64,000 nucleotides of DNA from Diorhabda sublineata (taxonomy: Eukaryota; Arthropoda; Insecta; Coleoptera; Chrysomelidae): NCBI RefSeq assembly GCF_026230105.1, contig NC_079484.1:4231805-4295804 (forward strand), in the 5' to 3' direction. The position numbers were made by a program, and so were the translations under genes. Of the stretch, positions 21,641-35,098 are shown piece by piece; within the stretch, counting starts at the first letter, position 1, and each line of letters begins with the position of its first letter. The notes below the pieces were generated by a model. The model made no database searches. It was not told where the DNA came from and saw only the letters and a list, made by a program, of their open reading frames with translations.

Positions 21641-22600
21641 CACTCCATTTCAGAATGTTTTCAAGATCTGTATTGGTGGTGATGATCTGCCTGGTATTAG
21701 CTCAATTGAATAGCCTCAAACCTCAAACCTTTCTGAGGTGTGTACATCGATAGTTACCTGGATGGTTCGGTCTTTGAGAAAACTACTAAGCTAGTCGATA
21801 AATGAGGTTGGTATACCAAACTCTATCAAAAGCCTTCGCTATGTGCAGCGCGATTGCTGTGGACTCCCCATATTTCTCTATAGTTTCAAGTCATACGTTC
21901 GCGGTTGATATATGTTTACGGAAGCCATACTGATGGTCGCTGATGATATTGATGGACTCAAATTCTCAAATTTTAAGAAACGGCTCAATTGGAAGCGATT
22001 TCAGATAACTGATGACAGAGAAGAGCGCGCATTTTACGGATTATGTTTTGGGCAAATAGACCTCGTATGAATTCTACGTAAGATTGATTTTTTGAACAGT
22101 GAGGAGTTTATAGTTTTGATCACACTGTCCATTAAATCTAAATTGTGGCATTAGTATTAATATATTTATATAGATCTGATTATGTGTGAGATATTTCTGA
22201 CATTAAAGAAACATTCAATTATTATTATAACTTCGTTTGGAAAAATTTTCCTTGACCCCTCAGTTTACATGATATGTTGCTGTTGGATAATCGTTAACAT
22301 GAAACGGATATTACGTACACGTTCTTTGATTTATGTTCATAAAGAACAAATTACTACGAAAATCATTATTTATAAAAACGAAATTTTTAGAATTCGTTAA
22401 TCTCCTGATATCAATTTTCGTTTCTGTGGACCAAGTTCCACTTTGGGTTACCCTATTCAGCGATAATAACATTAATATAGCATAATTTATTCTGTTTTTG
22501 ATTGCAATTTGAAAATAAATTAACTGCTAACGTTTTTGTTGAAAACAATTTGTACTTTTATTGATTGATGATCATTCTCATTTTTTTAATTGATTAAACC
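21641..22600. other. Intergenic
   Basis: No supported gene. Confidence 0.4.
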
Positions 22601-24267
22601 CAGTGGCGTAGCGTGCTTTGGAGGGGCCCTGTATCAAAATTAGTTGGGGGGCCCAAATCAAGGGTAAAATTGTCTCACAAAAGATACAAAAATGCTTGCA
22701 TTTAATTAAAATAAATATTTAATGCATCTAAATGTTTCAGGGCTGTTTTAAAATTAGTTTTTTTTTGATAATTTTAAAAGAAAGATACATTTTGACGTTT
22801 CGACTTATCTTTCTTTTAAAATTATCAAAAAAAATTAATTTTAAAACAGAAGAGACCTAAAATAAAAAACATTTAGATGCATTAATATATCAAAAAATCT
22901 AAGAAATAAGAAATTAAAGAAATAAATGTTTATTGATTATAAGTTATCGCTTTCCCCTAGAAACTGAGCTAGCCAAACAATTCAAATTAAATGTACACTT
23001 TTCTTGCCTTTTTTTTCGGCAAATTGATTTATTAAATCATCTTTAACTGCAGACGATTTCAGTTTTTATAACATTTAAGCCTCTATAGACAATAGTGACA
23101 AGTCTGATAGCCGTTCCGGCCCCATCGAAGTTCTTGGGTAATTTTCTATCAGTTTTAATTTTGAAAAACTTCTTTCAGCTGTTGTGGGTCGTAACTGGAA
23201 GTGTCAAGAATAGAAAGCATACTGTTATTACCTCTGGAAAATTTGATGCAATTTCATTTGTTCATAAGAATTAACTGAAATGTCTTTATTGTATTTAGCC
23301 GACAGTTTTCCGGAAGCATTTTTTATAACTTCGTTTGAAGAAGATAGGAGTTTCTTCGGTTGTGATACTACAGGTCACAAAGGCTCTAAAATCTTTGTTT
23401 AGTTTGAGAAATTAATATATCTAAACAGCGATAGTATACAATGACTTTGAATATGATTCCGGGTCTGAAATTCTCTCATCTTGTGATAACTCATCAAAAA
23501 AAACGCTTTGTTATCTTTCGTCTTTTATTTTTAAAAACAGTTGTCTTTTCCTAAATCTCTGGACTCATTTAGCAAACCATTGAATGAATTTTGATTTCTT
23601 ATTTCGCTCAGTCTATTCAAAAGATTACTTAATAAAATACTAGCTTTCTGTAAGTCATTATTTTCATGTTGTTGAGCTTTAGAAACAGAATTAATGATTT
23701 CAAATAATTCATCTTTTTTAGTAGAAATAAAATTTAGTTGGTACAAAGTTTTCATGATTAATAAATATTTTTTTATTTTTTTTTGTCGATAATAAAGCGT
23801 CGTTTTTTAAAGACCAAGTAGGGCATACGTTTTTAAGGGTAATTTTGTATTTTTCAGATGAATCGTTATTCAACATTGCCAAGAGTTTTATACTATTACT
23901 AAAACAAGTATATATTTTTTCTAAATTATCGAAAAAAGTAGACACTTCAATAACATGTTTCGCAGCATCGTTTAAAATTAAATTTAATGCGTGTGCAGCA
24001 CTTTTAGATAAATCAATTCCATATTCTTTAATCGTATTTAAAATTTTAGTTTCAAGTCCTTCTGCAGTGGAATCGGTTACTGTTATAAACCCCAAAAATG
24101 ACATACAGATTTTTTATTCTTTAGGTACGTTATTATCATTTTCTGTTATCGAGATGTGTCGAAAAACTACAGAAAGTCTTGTGTTGTGTCCAAAATAGTT
24201 GCCAGAAATGAAAACATTTCACTAATTTTTGTTTATGATCATTGATACGGCGGTAGCTACGCCCCTG
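22601..24267 (-). mobile_element. hAT transposon, decayed, 1667 bp
   Basis: Ends are CAGTGGCGTAGC (22601) and the complement of CAGGGGCGTAGC (to 24267). Flanks ATTAAACC (22593-22600) and ATAAAACC (24268-24275) form a 7/8 match to the 8-bp duplication of hAT insertions. The minus strand encodes transposase pieces of the ZMYM1/THAP0-related group: SKSAAHALNLILNDAAKHV in 24104-23718, a linker in 23755-23531, then SFSKLKLIENYPRTSMGPER and LSDLSLLSIE near 23170-23080, the C-terminal hAT dimerisation region. Breaks and missing N-terminus make it non-coding. Confidence 0.88.
22721..22884. repeat. Foldback element nested in the hAT copy
   Basis: Arms 22721-22787 and 22806-22884 are inverted copies over roughly 67 bp (AATGCATCTAAATG at both outer ends) around an 18-bp loop. 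Likely a MITE that landed in the 3' part of the hAT. Confidence 0.85.
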
Positions 24268-24599
24268 ATAAAACCTTAAGGTTAAATAGATGATCTGGTT
24301 TGGCACGTCGCTCAGCATTCCATGGTCGGCGTCTAGATATGTTATTGAAATAGACATACCCATTTAGGATAATTGGTCAATTAACGATTAACATCAATGT
24401 TCTAGCAGAAAATAGTTCTTAAAGTGTGATAGTTGTTGATATAAAAAATGCATTTTTCCATAATAACTGCTTTTATTGACGGATTCGTGATGCTATTAGT
24501 GCCAGTGGCGTAAGATGATTTATTTTTGATGAAACAATAACTCTAGGTACTATTGGGACAACGCTACAATGGAATATTAAAGTCGAGGTTGTTGCACGA

Positions 24600-27500
24600 A
24601 CCATACCTCAACCATATCTGGAAAGCATTAAGAAGTTACAGCTCTAAGCCGGAGCTTTCGCCTAGAATAGTCTTCCAAGCTTTACCAAGAGGGAGAAAAG
24701 GTCGTTAGGTATCAAAATTTACAAAAGGAATAAAAAATGTCTCGTTCAAATGAAGCGTCATTTAGTAAAGTGAACTGTTTCTAATATTGACCATTAGGCT
24801 CATGAATGCGTTCACCAGGTTACAAGGAAACGGAGCCTCCACCTACAAGTGATGAGATGGGTTTTGGAAAATGGATACCACCTTTTGGCGATAGGGAAAT
24901 TGTCAATGAAGAAGATGAAGCTTTCGCGAAGTTACTGCTATAGCTGAAGAAGGGGATATGGAAGTTTTCTCTTGGGCTTCGAGAAAAGGGGTCGTCTAGT
25001 AGTCCAGTGGTTGACGAGGGTATTTTTCGTTGTAGCGTTGCCCATTGTTGATCTGTTTTTGGCGTGACTGAAGGCAAGAGATTTTTTTATGCGAATGCAA
25101 AGCTGCAGCTCTATGTAGGAGCTTTCGCTTCGAATATGATCAAGCTCAGTGCTACTACCAACCTCTAATTGTACCAGAATTGGATATTGGAAATTCAGAA
25201 CTGTGTTTAAATGCATTCCAATATTCGTGTACTGTAGCGATTGGTCGATTTCGCTTAAAAGAAAACGAAGAAATCGTTAGATTTGTTTGCAGCATCGACC
25301 ATTATGCTCATAATTAAGTTCACCAGGTTACAGGGAAACGAAAACCTTCACCTATATGTGAAGAGATGGGATTTTGGAAACGAAATTCACGTCTTGGTGA
25401 TAGAGGAATCGTCAAAGAAGGCTTTGTTCAGTCGTTGCTAGTAGCTAAAGATGATGATAGGGAAGTTTCCTCTTGGGCTTCGAGAAAAGGGGTCGTCTAG
25501 TAGTCCAGTGGTTGACGAGGGTATTTTTCGCTGTAGCGTTGCCCATTGTTGATCTTTTTTTGGCGTGACTGAAGGCAAGAGATTTTTTTATGCGAATGCA
25601 AAGCTGCAGCTCTATGTAGGAGCTTTCGCTTCGAATATGATCAAGCTCAGTGCTACTACCAACCTCTAATTGTACCAGAATTGGATATTGGAAATTCAGA
25701 ACTGTGTTTAAATGCATTCAAACATTTGTGTACTGTAGCGATTGGTCGATTTCGCCTAAAAGAAAGCGAAGAAATTGTTAGATTTGTTTGCAGTTTCGAC
25801 CATTATACTCATAATTAAGTTCACCAGGTTACAGGGAAACGAAAACCTTCACCTATATGTGAAGAGATGGGATTTTGGAAACGAAATTCACGTCTTGGTG
25901 ATAGAGGAATCGTCAAAGAAGGCTTTGTTCAGTCGTTGCTAGTAGCTAAAGATGATGATAGGGAAGTTTCCTCTTGGGCTTCGAGAAAAGGGGTCGTCTA
26001 GTAGTCCAGTGGTTGACGAGGGTATTTTTCGCTGTAGCGTTGCGCATTGTTGATCTTTTTTGGCGTGACTGAAGGCAAGAGATTTTTTTATGCGAATGCA
26101 AAGCTGCAGCTCTATGTAGGAGCTTTCGCTTCGAATATGATCAAGCTCAGTGCTACTACCAACCTCTAATTGTACCAGAATTGGATATTGGAAATTCAGA
26201 ACTGTGTTTAAATGCATTCCAATATTCGTGTACTGTAGCGATTGGTCGATTTCGCCTAAAAGAAAGCGAAGAAATTGTTAGATTTGTTTGCAGTTTCGAC
26301 CATTATACTCATAATTAAGTTCACCAGGTTACAGGGAAACGAAAACCTTCACCTATATGTGAAGAGATGGGATTTTGGAAACGAAATTCACGTCTTGGTG
26401 ATAGAGGAATCGTCAAAGAAGGCTTTGTTCAGTCGTTGCTAGTAGCTAAAGATGATGATAGGGAAGTTTCCTCTTGGGCTTCGAGAAAAGGGGTCGTCTA
26501 GTAGTCCAGTGGTTGACGAGGGTATTTTTCGTTGTAGCGTTGCCCATTGTTGATCTTTTTTTGGCGTGACTGAAGGCAAGAGATTTTTTTATGCGAATGC
26601 AAAGCTGCAGCTCTATGTAGGAGCTTTCGCCTCGAATATGATCAAGCTCAGTGCTACTACCAACCTCTAATTGTACCAGAATTGGATATTGGAAATTTAG
26701 AACTGTGTTTAAATGCATTCAAACATTTGTGTACTGTAGCGATTGGTCGATTTCGCTTAAAAGAAAGCGAAGAAATCGTTAGATTTGTTTGCAGCATCGA
26801 CCATTATGCTCATAATTAAGTTCACCAGGTTACAGGGAAACGAAAACCTTTACCTATATGTGAAGAGATGGGATTTTGGAAACGAAATTCACGTCTTGGT
26901 GATAGAGGAATCGTCAAAGAAGGCTTTGTTCAGTTGTCGCTACTAGCTAAAGATGATGATAGGGAAGTTTCCTCTTGGGCTTCGAGAAAAGGGGTCGTCT
27001 AGTAGTCCAGTGGTTGACGAGGGTATTTTTCGCTGTAGCGTTGCGCATTGTTGATCTTTTTTGGCGTGACTGAAGGCAAGAGATTTTTTTATGCGAATGC
27101 AAAGCTGCAGCTCTATGTAGGAGCTTTCGCTTCGAATATGATCAAGCTCAGTGCTACTACCAACCTCTAATTGTACCAGAATTGGATATTGGAAATTCAG
27201 AACTGTGTTTAAATGCATTCCAATATTCGTGTACTGTAGCGATTGGTCGATTTCGCTTAAAAGAAAACGAAGAAATCGTTAGATTTGTTTGCAGCATCGA
27301 CCATTATGCTCATAATTAAGTTCACCAGGTTACAGGGAAACGAAAACCTTCACCTATATGTGAAGAGATGGGATTTTGGAAACGAAATTCACGTCTTGGT
27401 GATAGAGGAATCGTCAAAGAAGGCTTTGTTCAGTTGTCGCTACTAGCTAAAGATGATGATAGGGAAGTTTCCTCTTGGGCTTCGAGAAAAGGGGTCGTCT

Positions 27501-29030
27501 AGTAGTCCAGTGGTTGACGAGGGTATTTTTCGTTGTAGCGTTGCCCATTGTTGATCTTTTTTTGGCGTGACTGAAGGCAAGAGATTTTTTTATGCGAATG
27601 CAAAGCTGCAGCTCTATGTAGGAGCTTTCGCCTCGAATATGATCAAGCTCAGTGCTACTACCAACCTCTAATTGTACCAGAATTGGATATTGGAAATTTA
27701 GAACTGTGTTTAAATGCATTCAAACATTTGTGTACTGTAGCGATTGGTCGATTTCGCTTAAAAGAAAGCGAAGAAATCGTTAGATTTGTTTGCAGCATCG
27801 ACCATTATGCTCATAATTAAGTTCACCAGGTTACAGGGAAACGAAAACCTTTACCTATATGTGAAGAGATGGGATTTTGGAAACGAAATTCACGTCTTGG
27901 TGATAGAGGAATCGTCAAAGAAGGCTTTGTTCAGTTGTCGCTACTAGCTAAAGATGATGATAGGGAAGTTTCCTCTTGGGCTTCGAGAAAAGGGGTCGTC
28001 TAGTAGTCCAGTGGTTGACGAGGGTATTTTTCGCTGTAGCGTTGCGCATTGTTGATCTTTTTTGGCGTGACTGAAGGCAAGAGATTTTTTTATGCGAATG
28101 CAAAGCTGCAGCTCTATGTAGGAGCTTTCGCTTCGAATATGATCAAGCTCAGTGCTACTACCAACCTCTAATTGTACCAGAATTGGATATTGGAAATTCA
28201 GAACTGTGTTTAAATGCATTCCAATATTCGTGTACTGTAGCGATTGGTCGATTTCGCTTAAAAGAAAACGAAGAAATCGTTAGATTTGTTTGCAGCATCG
28301 ACCATTATGCTCATAATTAAGTTCACCAGGTTACAGGGAAACGAAAACCTTCACCTATATGTGAAGAGATGGGATTTTGGAAACGAAATTCACGTCTTGG
28401 TGATAGAGGAATCGTCAAAGAAGGCTTTGTTCAGTTGTCGCTACTAGCTAAAGATGATGATAGGGAAGTTTCCTCTTGGGCTTCGAGAAAAGGGGTCGTC
28501 TAGTAGTCCAGTGGTTGACGAGGGTATTTTTCGTTGTAGCGTTGCCCATTGTTGATCTTTTTTTGGCGTAACTGAAGGCAAGAGATTTTTTTATGCGAAT
28601 GCAAAGCTGCAGCTCTATGTAGGAGCTTTCGCTTCGAATATGATCAAGCTCAGTGCTACTACCAACCTCTAATTGTACCAGAATTGGATATTGGAAATTC
28701 AGAACTGTGTTTAAATGCATTCCAATATTCGTGTACTGTAGCGATTGGTCGATTTCGCTTAAAAGAAAACGAAGAAATCGTTAGATTTGTTTGCAGCATC
28801 GACCATTATGCTCATAATTAAGTTCACCAGGTTACAGGGAAACGAAAACCTTCACCTATATGTGAAGAGATGGGATTTTGGAAACGAAATTCACGTGTTG
28901 GTGATAGAGGAATCGTCAAAGAATGATGATAGGGAAGTTTTCTCTTGGGTTTCGAGAAAAAGGGTTCTCTAGTGGGCTTGTAGGGGCTTGTGGATTTGAT
29001 TCGCGACTAAAGGCAATGTTGACCGATCTT
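24600..29030. repeat. ~500-bp satellite with 1001-bp dimeric higher-order period
   Basis: The anchor GTTCACCAGGTTACAGGGAA recurs about every 501 bp: 24812 (edge form), 25318, 25819, 26320, 26820, 27321, 27821, 28321, 28823. Two monomer types alternate; one has an extra T in the GATCTTTTTTTGG run and GCCCATTG, the other GCGCATTG. Like units are 1001 bp apart (25445, 26446, 27447, 28448). The left (24600-24810) and right (28925-29030) edges are diverged. The ~90-codon minus ORFs in every unit are by-products of the repeat. Confidence 0.95.
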
Positions 29031-31500
29031 TTCCCTGACTGTTACATCCTAGAGTTCCGAGGACACGAGATTTTCTTGGGAGAATGCATAAAGAAAAGTC
29101 GTAAAAAGATGCAACAACGAAAATATTGGTAAATTTTTTTTGTTTTCTTGTGATTAGTTATTTTCATCTGTTGGTGTAACACATTATCTAAAGTTATATT
29201 ACGTTACGTGTGCCGTAGCAGTAGCCATGACGGATTCTACAAAAAAAGATGTTCGAGGTTCTCAACATACTTTATGGAATCCTCGTGACATTGAAACTAG
29301 GATTTAGTGAAAGCCACAAGGTCAAATTATTACATAAAAACGTTATCACAAAAGTAAAATTGAAGACATACATACGTTAATTACACAATAATTCAGTCAG
29401 CATTTAAATTAGACGTGAATATACTGCCTATTAGATGATAAAGGTTATTAGCCATTTCAAATGTTGTTTTTTTGATTTTTTAAGTTGAACGTAATGGTTT
29501 GTTTACGTTAGGTACAAGACTTGTTGCCACATCTACTAAAATTTTCATAAAATCTTGGATGTCTCAATTTGGATTAAGAATATTTTGAGATATCAGTCAT
29601 TTATAAGTACCCAGTCAGTCAATTAACAATAAATGGTATAATAATTTAAAGAGAAAGTTACATTAATGATAATATAGTTTGTCATATGAAATTTACTAAC
29701 ATCATGAATAAATAAATTTTAAATTTGTTTGGTTACAACTAATAAGTTGTTTTATTAAAATATGTGAATAACTTATACATTATAAAAGGGATATTTGTAC
29801 ATTTACATAAGATTAAATTAATAATTTCTATCTTTAAAATTCTTGAAAAAACATAAATTAACTTGGAATCAATGACACACTTAGTAAACAATCATAAAGT
29901 GATACAAAAAATTCCTTTTCCTCTTTTATCTTTAGAATGATTATATATAAACTAGCGAAAGTTTTTAACAGAATTTTTAGAGCTGTAAAGTTTTTACAGT
30001 TACAGTTTTTTAAGTTTTATATCGGGGAAGCTCTCTTTGATGGAAGGATTAGGATCGCTGTTTATTATATCTCTTAAAGCATGTATCATTTCGCTTTTTG
30101 AAAAAACTTCGTCTTAATACAGTTGAGTACAAATCATTAAACGATTTTAACACATTTCGGGAAGATCTAGAAGTTTTATGGCGAGCACGGCAGATGTGGA
30201 TAGTCTGAGAGACTTTTAAAGGCCAAAAACTGATAATCAAAAGCAACTTGTGGCCTGGCACTGGACAATTATTCAGTCTTCTTTCTCAGCAGATCGTTTG
30301 GCAACGAGATTTCAATTTCTTCACAATTCTAGATTCGAGAGATCTAAAAACCGTGTTACTCCTTTAAAATAGCTTTTCGCAAATGATCTTGGATGAAGTT
30401 TTTCCCTTGAATTTCCCAGCTTCTCCATACGTTAATTCTTTGAATGATTTCCACGTGTTTTTTCCATGTGTTTTACCTCTTGTTCTTATTTTCCGAATTT
30501 GTGATAAGTAGACGGATGGATGCTATTAAAATGAAGTTGTTGTTAGATAATTTTGGGAGAAAGCATGTCAATTAAAGACGAGGAACGGGTTGCATGTCCT
30601 GTGAACTCAAAAACATAAAACAAAGTGGAAAAATTGAAATGTTTGGATCCCATTCTGATACGGAGAAGTCAAATGGAAACTATTCCTGACCATGGATTCA
30701 ACGTTGGGATAATGCATTGCTATAAGTAGTTACAGAGAGATTAATTCTTTTTCTCGATAAAATAATTTTGGTTTTTTAAAAAGAAGAGATCTTCAATAAC
30801 AACATTTAAAAATGGGTCAGTTAAATGAATAAAATTCGCCTCAGAGTAAAATTAAACCTAAAGATATAATATGTGTTTAGCCTCATAAAATAAGTATTTT
30901 TTGGGAATTTTATATACCTCGAAATTCAAATTGAAACTGTGTTGCGAGATTGCGGATTCACTTAAAAACAAACAACGTGTCGTATATTTTAGTATTGATT
31001 AGAAGTTGCCACGTTTTTTTCAGTAGAAAAAATTCCACCATAATACAGTTTTGCATATAGAAAACGTTATATGTTATTAACCTACTTGAAATCTTGAAAT
31101 CGCAATAATTTATTTTCCTCTATAGAACTAGTTGCATAAGTTTGGCAAATGTCAGTTTATTTCTATTAACAAAATTAACCGGATTCAGTTGACGCCTTTA
31201 ATATCGCCAAGTATCACCTTGAAAAGATTTTTTTTTGTATTCTTAATTAGTTATTAGCGTATTTTTGTAAGTGAATCTAAATCGTAGAATTATTCAAATA
31301 AGTAAAAAGACACTTGTTCAACACCTTCTTAACGATTACTTTAATGTAGTTATCATTTACCTAGTTGGTTTCTTTTACAACTCATAGCGACATTTCCAAA
31401 GTATTCATGAAATTTTCTTGCGTGGCAACGTCGCCAACGACGTCGTCAAATATTTCGCATGGATATGGAATCTATTTTGTCATACTATCATCATTATTTT
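29031..31500. other. Intergenic
   Basis: About 2.5 kb without a gene I can support. A fragment near 30285-30370 (+) reads like part of a piggyBac-type protein (FQFLHNSRF), too weak to call. Confidence 0.4.
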
Positions 31501-32138
31501 CGACGAGTTAAAACTATCTGTATATGGCAAAATACTTATGTAAAATCATGAAAATTTCTACGTTTGGGTTTTCGGATACAATCTTTTTAATTGGAATATT
31601 TTCAAAATTAGCTACTTCATACATGCATATCTAAATATTTACAGAAAACATGAATTTGCCTTATTTTTTACCACTGAATACACTAAATAGAAACAACCGG
31701 GTGGTTCTACTTGAAAAAATAAAGAAATTTGATATTTATGAAGTTAAATTTTGAACACTTATTAAACACACCCTGTATAAAATGAAAAATTTTTCAGCAT
31801 AGATTCAAATACAACTGAACTTCCTAAACGCAACCGAACAGAAACCATTTTCATATCTTTAAGGGCATCACCGTAAAAAAATAAATTATAAGGGTCTGCA
31901 ACTGTCAAATTTTTTACAAAAAAATTAATAACTCAAAAAGTATGCATTTTTCGAGAAAAGTTTCTTAACAAAACTATACTAAAATTTTTCGTAGATTACA
32001 AAAATGTATTAATATATACGGTGTTCCATTTAAAATAACAAAGTTACAGCAAATATTTTAGTTAAAAAGATCGTATCAGAAAACCCAAAAGTAGAAATTT
32101 TCATAATTTTACCATATACAGATAATTTTAACTCGTCG
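31501..32138. mobile_element. Foldback/MITE, ~640 bp, ~100-bp arms
   Basis: CGACGAGTTAAAACTATCTG at 31501 is the inverse of sequence ending at 32138. The arms match for about 100 bp (including TTTGGGTTTTC and GAAAATTTCTAC). Directly right lies ACACCCTGTATATAGGGTGT, the mariner terminal motif, suggesting a non-autonomous mariner relative. Confidence 0.8.
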
Positions 32139-32640
32139 TGGGACACCCTGTATATAGGGTGTAGAGATATCTTTTTATTGTCTATTTCTTGTGTTACATT
32201 ATTCACTTTTGCTGCAGAAGCTGTTTAAGGTAAGATTGAATCAACAACAGATGCGATTTATTTGTATTGAGGATGCTTTACCCAACGGAATTGCAACCTT
32301 CTATTTTTTCTATTTTCGTTCAAAATAATGGCTCTTTGAAAAACCGGAGCATCAGATTTAACTGGGACTAGTAAAGTCTATCGTTAATGATGAAGCTTAC
32401 TAAAAATATGTGTTGTTTCATCAAGACAATGCACCAGCTCAAACATCCGTTATTGCAATGGCCAAAATTAATGAATAAAAGTTTGAATCGCTATCTCATG
32501 TCCCCTATTCGCTAGATCTAGTCCCCTAGGACAATATTCTCTTGACGATATCATAAAAATCGTATCGAACTTATTGAACATCGCTGGGAAAAGTGTAGTA
32601 AGCTAAAACGAGATTATATTGAAAAATAAATATTTTTTTT
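32139..32640 (+). pseudogene. Mariner transposase fragment
   Basis: Around 32410-32530 (+) a broken frame reads VLFHQDNAPAQTSVIAMAKI then SHVPYSLDLVP. These are the second and third catalytic blocks of a mariner transposase (HQDNA; YSPDLAP expected). Stops interrupt it and the final Asp is lost. Confidence 0.7.
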
Positions 32641-32679
32641 TCCAGAATTTTTTTGATTTTCTTTCTTGTGCCAGGGAAA

Positions 32680-32876
32680 TAGATGTTCTAGACGGGTCCG
32701 AGAACGGAAGTGACGTTTACGGGCTACGACGTAATCTCCCTATCGCATCAGTTTTCAACACACAACGTATTTCGACATTTAGATGCTGCGGTGAGACGTG
32801 GCGATAAGGATACTACGACGTAGCCCGTAAACGTCACTTCCGTCCCTATACCCGCCTAGAGCATCTACTTCTTAGA
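32680..32876. mobile_element. Compact MITE, mostly inverted repeat
   Basis: TAGATGTTCTAGACGGGT at the left is the inverse of the right end near 32876. The central arms share CGGAAGTGACGTTTACGGGC (32705) with the inverse ending at 32844. About 80-bp arms around a short GC-richer loop; no coding content. Confidence 0.85.
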
Positions 32877-33029
32877 CCATTCTCGTATGTAAATGCTGAA
32901 TAGTTCTAAAATATACTTTACTTGTACATGATTCAACTTTGCTTGGAGTAATGTCTTTCAACAATTTTTTATGGTGAAAAAAATGTGGTTCAAATAATTG
33001 TGAACTAAGGTATTAAAGTTCAGAGGTTA

Positions 33030-33525
33030 GCAGAGGCGGCAGAAGATATATAGCATACAGGCGGCCAATCTGTAAAACCGCCACTATTAGAAAAATATTT
33101 TTTGTTTGGAAACCTGGTTGACAGGGTACCTGGGAGATCAGAATATACAAGACCTGTGTGGGACCAGTAATGACATACTAGATACCAGAGACCAGAGCAG
33201 AGAACACCGTAACTAAGCGGCTTTTAAAAACTACTGAGATCAATAGCGGGACACACATTATTTGACTAAAAGATAAATGATGAAATAAAAGAAACATGTG
33301 ACATCCAGGATGTAGTGAAATGGAGAGACCACGTGGACAGAATGTCAGATGACCGGTTGGCAAACATTGCAAAGGAAAAAAAACCGAATCCATCCCAACC
33401 ACCAGGACGACCACCTACAGGATGGCATGAAAGCTGGACTTCATCATCTCAGCTGCAGATAGGAAACCATTGATGCAAACACAGGGCTAAGTCCAAACGT
33501 ACGATGAAGAAGAAGAAGAAGAAAA
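33030..33525 (+). pseudogene. Non-LTR retrotransposon 3' end, second copy
   Basis: Broken frames give DIQDVVKW, HVDRMSDDRLANIAKEKKP and PPGRPPTGWHE, matching the C-terminus of the element at 21050-21640. It also ends in GAAGAAGAAG repeats (about 33508-33523). Same family, more decayed. Confidence 0.75.
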
Positions 33526-33942
33526 AAACCTGATAAAAACGAAGTGTTAGTTCATTATTTTCTCTTCATATAATTTTTTTTATTAATTATCGAAAATTAT
33601 TCAGTTGTAGCATATTTTGTGTAAACAACTTATAAATAAACAAATTTTTAACATAATTTTTGAAAAATAACGTATTTAACAAAAATATATAGTTAGTTAA
33701 TGATTTGAAAATAGTTTCATTTTACTTAGTGACTGTAGAAAAAATATTGTACGTATTACGAGCGAAAAATGACAGTTTTCGCTATCGAATTTCTATTTAT
33801 TTATAAGATAAATTATTTTCTATATAGGTATGCTATAGCGCTGAAATACAAGCATAATAATTCGAATATGAGGGACATCTCGTACCACTGGTACCACACG
33901 GTTAACGAATTAAGAGAAATCCCCCCTGATTCTTCGATCTTA

Positions 33943-34098
33943 ACATATAAATGAGGTCTCTCATTCTTCTACCTAGGATTTCGAGTTAGGTAACAATATA
34001 GACAAGGCAAGATCACACACGAAATATACAGTGTGTTTTCTGTTGTATCAGTGGGTGTGTTTTTACTTTCTAGTTTATTTTGGTGAATTGCAATCACG
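33943..34098 (+). promoter_or_regulatory. Candidate promoter and non-coding first exon of the lectin gene
   Basis: The lectin ATG at 37130 is immediately preceded by a CAG splice acceptor, so a 5' UTR exon must lie upstream. A TATAAAT box at about 33945 followed by a GTGAGT donor at 34099 (exon end CAATCACG) fits. The start site would be near 33975. This is inference; transcripts would be needed. Confidence 0.35.
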
Positions 34099-35098
34099 GT
34101 GAGTTGAATTTTTTCATTTATTTCGTACACTTTATCAGTTAATCTATTAGTGAATTGATTATTAATAAAGATATGGCTAACTAGTTACGTAATGTTATGT
34201 GGTAATATATTCAACAATATTTGTTTGTTGAATGATATGGAACTATGGAACTAACAACTAAGAAACTATGTTACAAATATCAGACAAATAACTTAAAGTA
34301 ATCGTATAAAAAAAATTGTTTTTAGTTTTTTAATAAAAAAATTCAAGCACTTAATTCGATTCATATATTTTTGACGTAAAGCAAAGTTTAAATAAATGCC
34401 ACACAAATTTATATTTTTATTCTTAGAAAATGATTCAATTGAAAATGTTAAACTTTTTTTACTTAAACATATATATTACGCATCGCTTAAATAATAAAAT
34501 TATGACACTTTTGTTAAGTAGAAAAACAAACAAAGCTTTTTTTAAAATTATAATTTCAAAATAAAATTCTTTACGATGATATATTAAAAAACAATTTCCA
34601 GTGTAAAAAAGTTAATAAAAGTATTTTTTTCATAATATACAATCAATTATTAAGGGAGAGAAAACTTACAGGGTATTTTTTTCTATTTCTTTGATTTGAA
34701 ATTGATTTAAAGTTTAGTTTCAAATAGAAAATTTCGAAAATCGAATCAGCAATAATCAATATTTGATCCAAAAACATCAAATGACTAGATTTGTTAATGT
34801 TTTCCATAATAAAATTTTCTTGTATGATGTTTTTGTATATACGTATTGTGTGCCCCTTGAGGTACCTACTATTTATAGCTAAACTATTAACCTTTTGAAA
34901 GTTTAGAATTTGGACTGGCTGTAGCTACCATAGATCTTCGTTTTCTCTCCACGGTGTAGTGCTCTGGAGTTCCATAGTGTCTCACGCTCCTAGAGAATGT
35001 GGATGGAGTTATCTGCTAAATTTAGCGTCTTTAAGTGTCCATTGAGGCAACAACGGCACGACAGAACTCCTGCTAATAATCGTAGAGTCTTATTACTT

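Noticed and set aside
24498..24515. CAGTGGCGTA hAT-like end
   Set aside because: No inverted partner or 8-bp duplication found, so no element called.
24820..28720. Series of ~90-codon minus ORFs starting MHLNTVLNFQYP
   Set aside because: They recur once per satellite unit and switch frame at a 1-bp difference between monomer types, so they are not selected genes.
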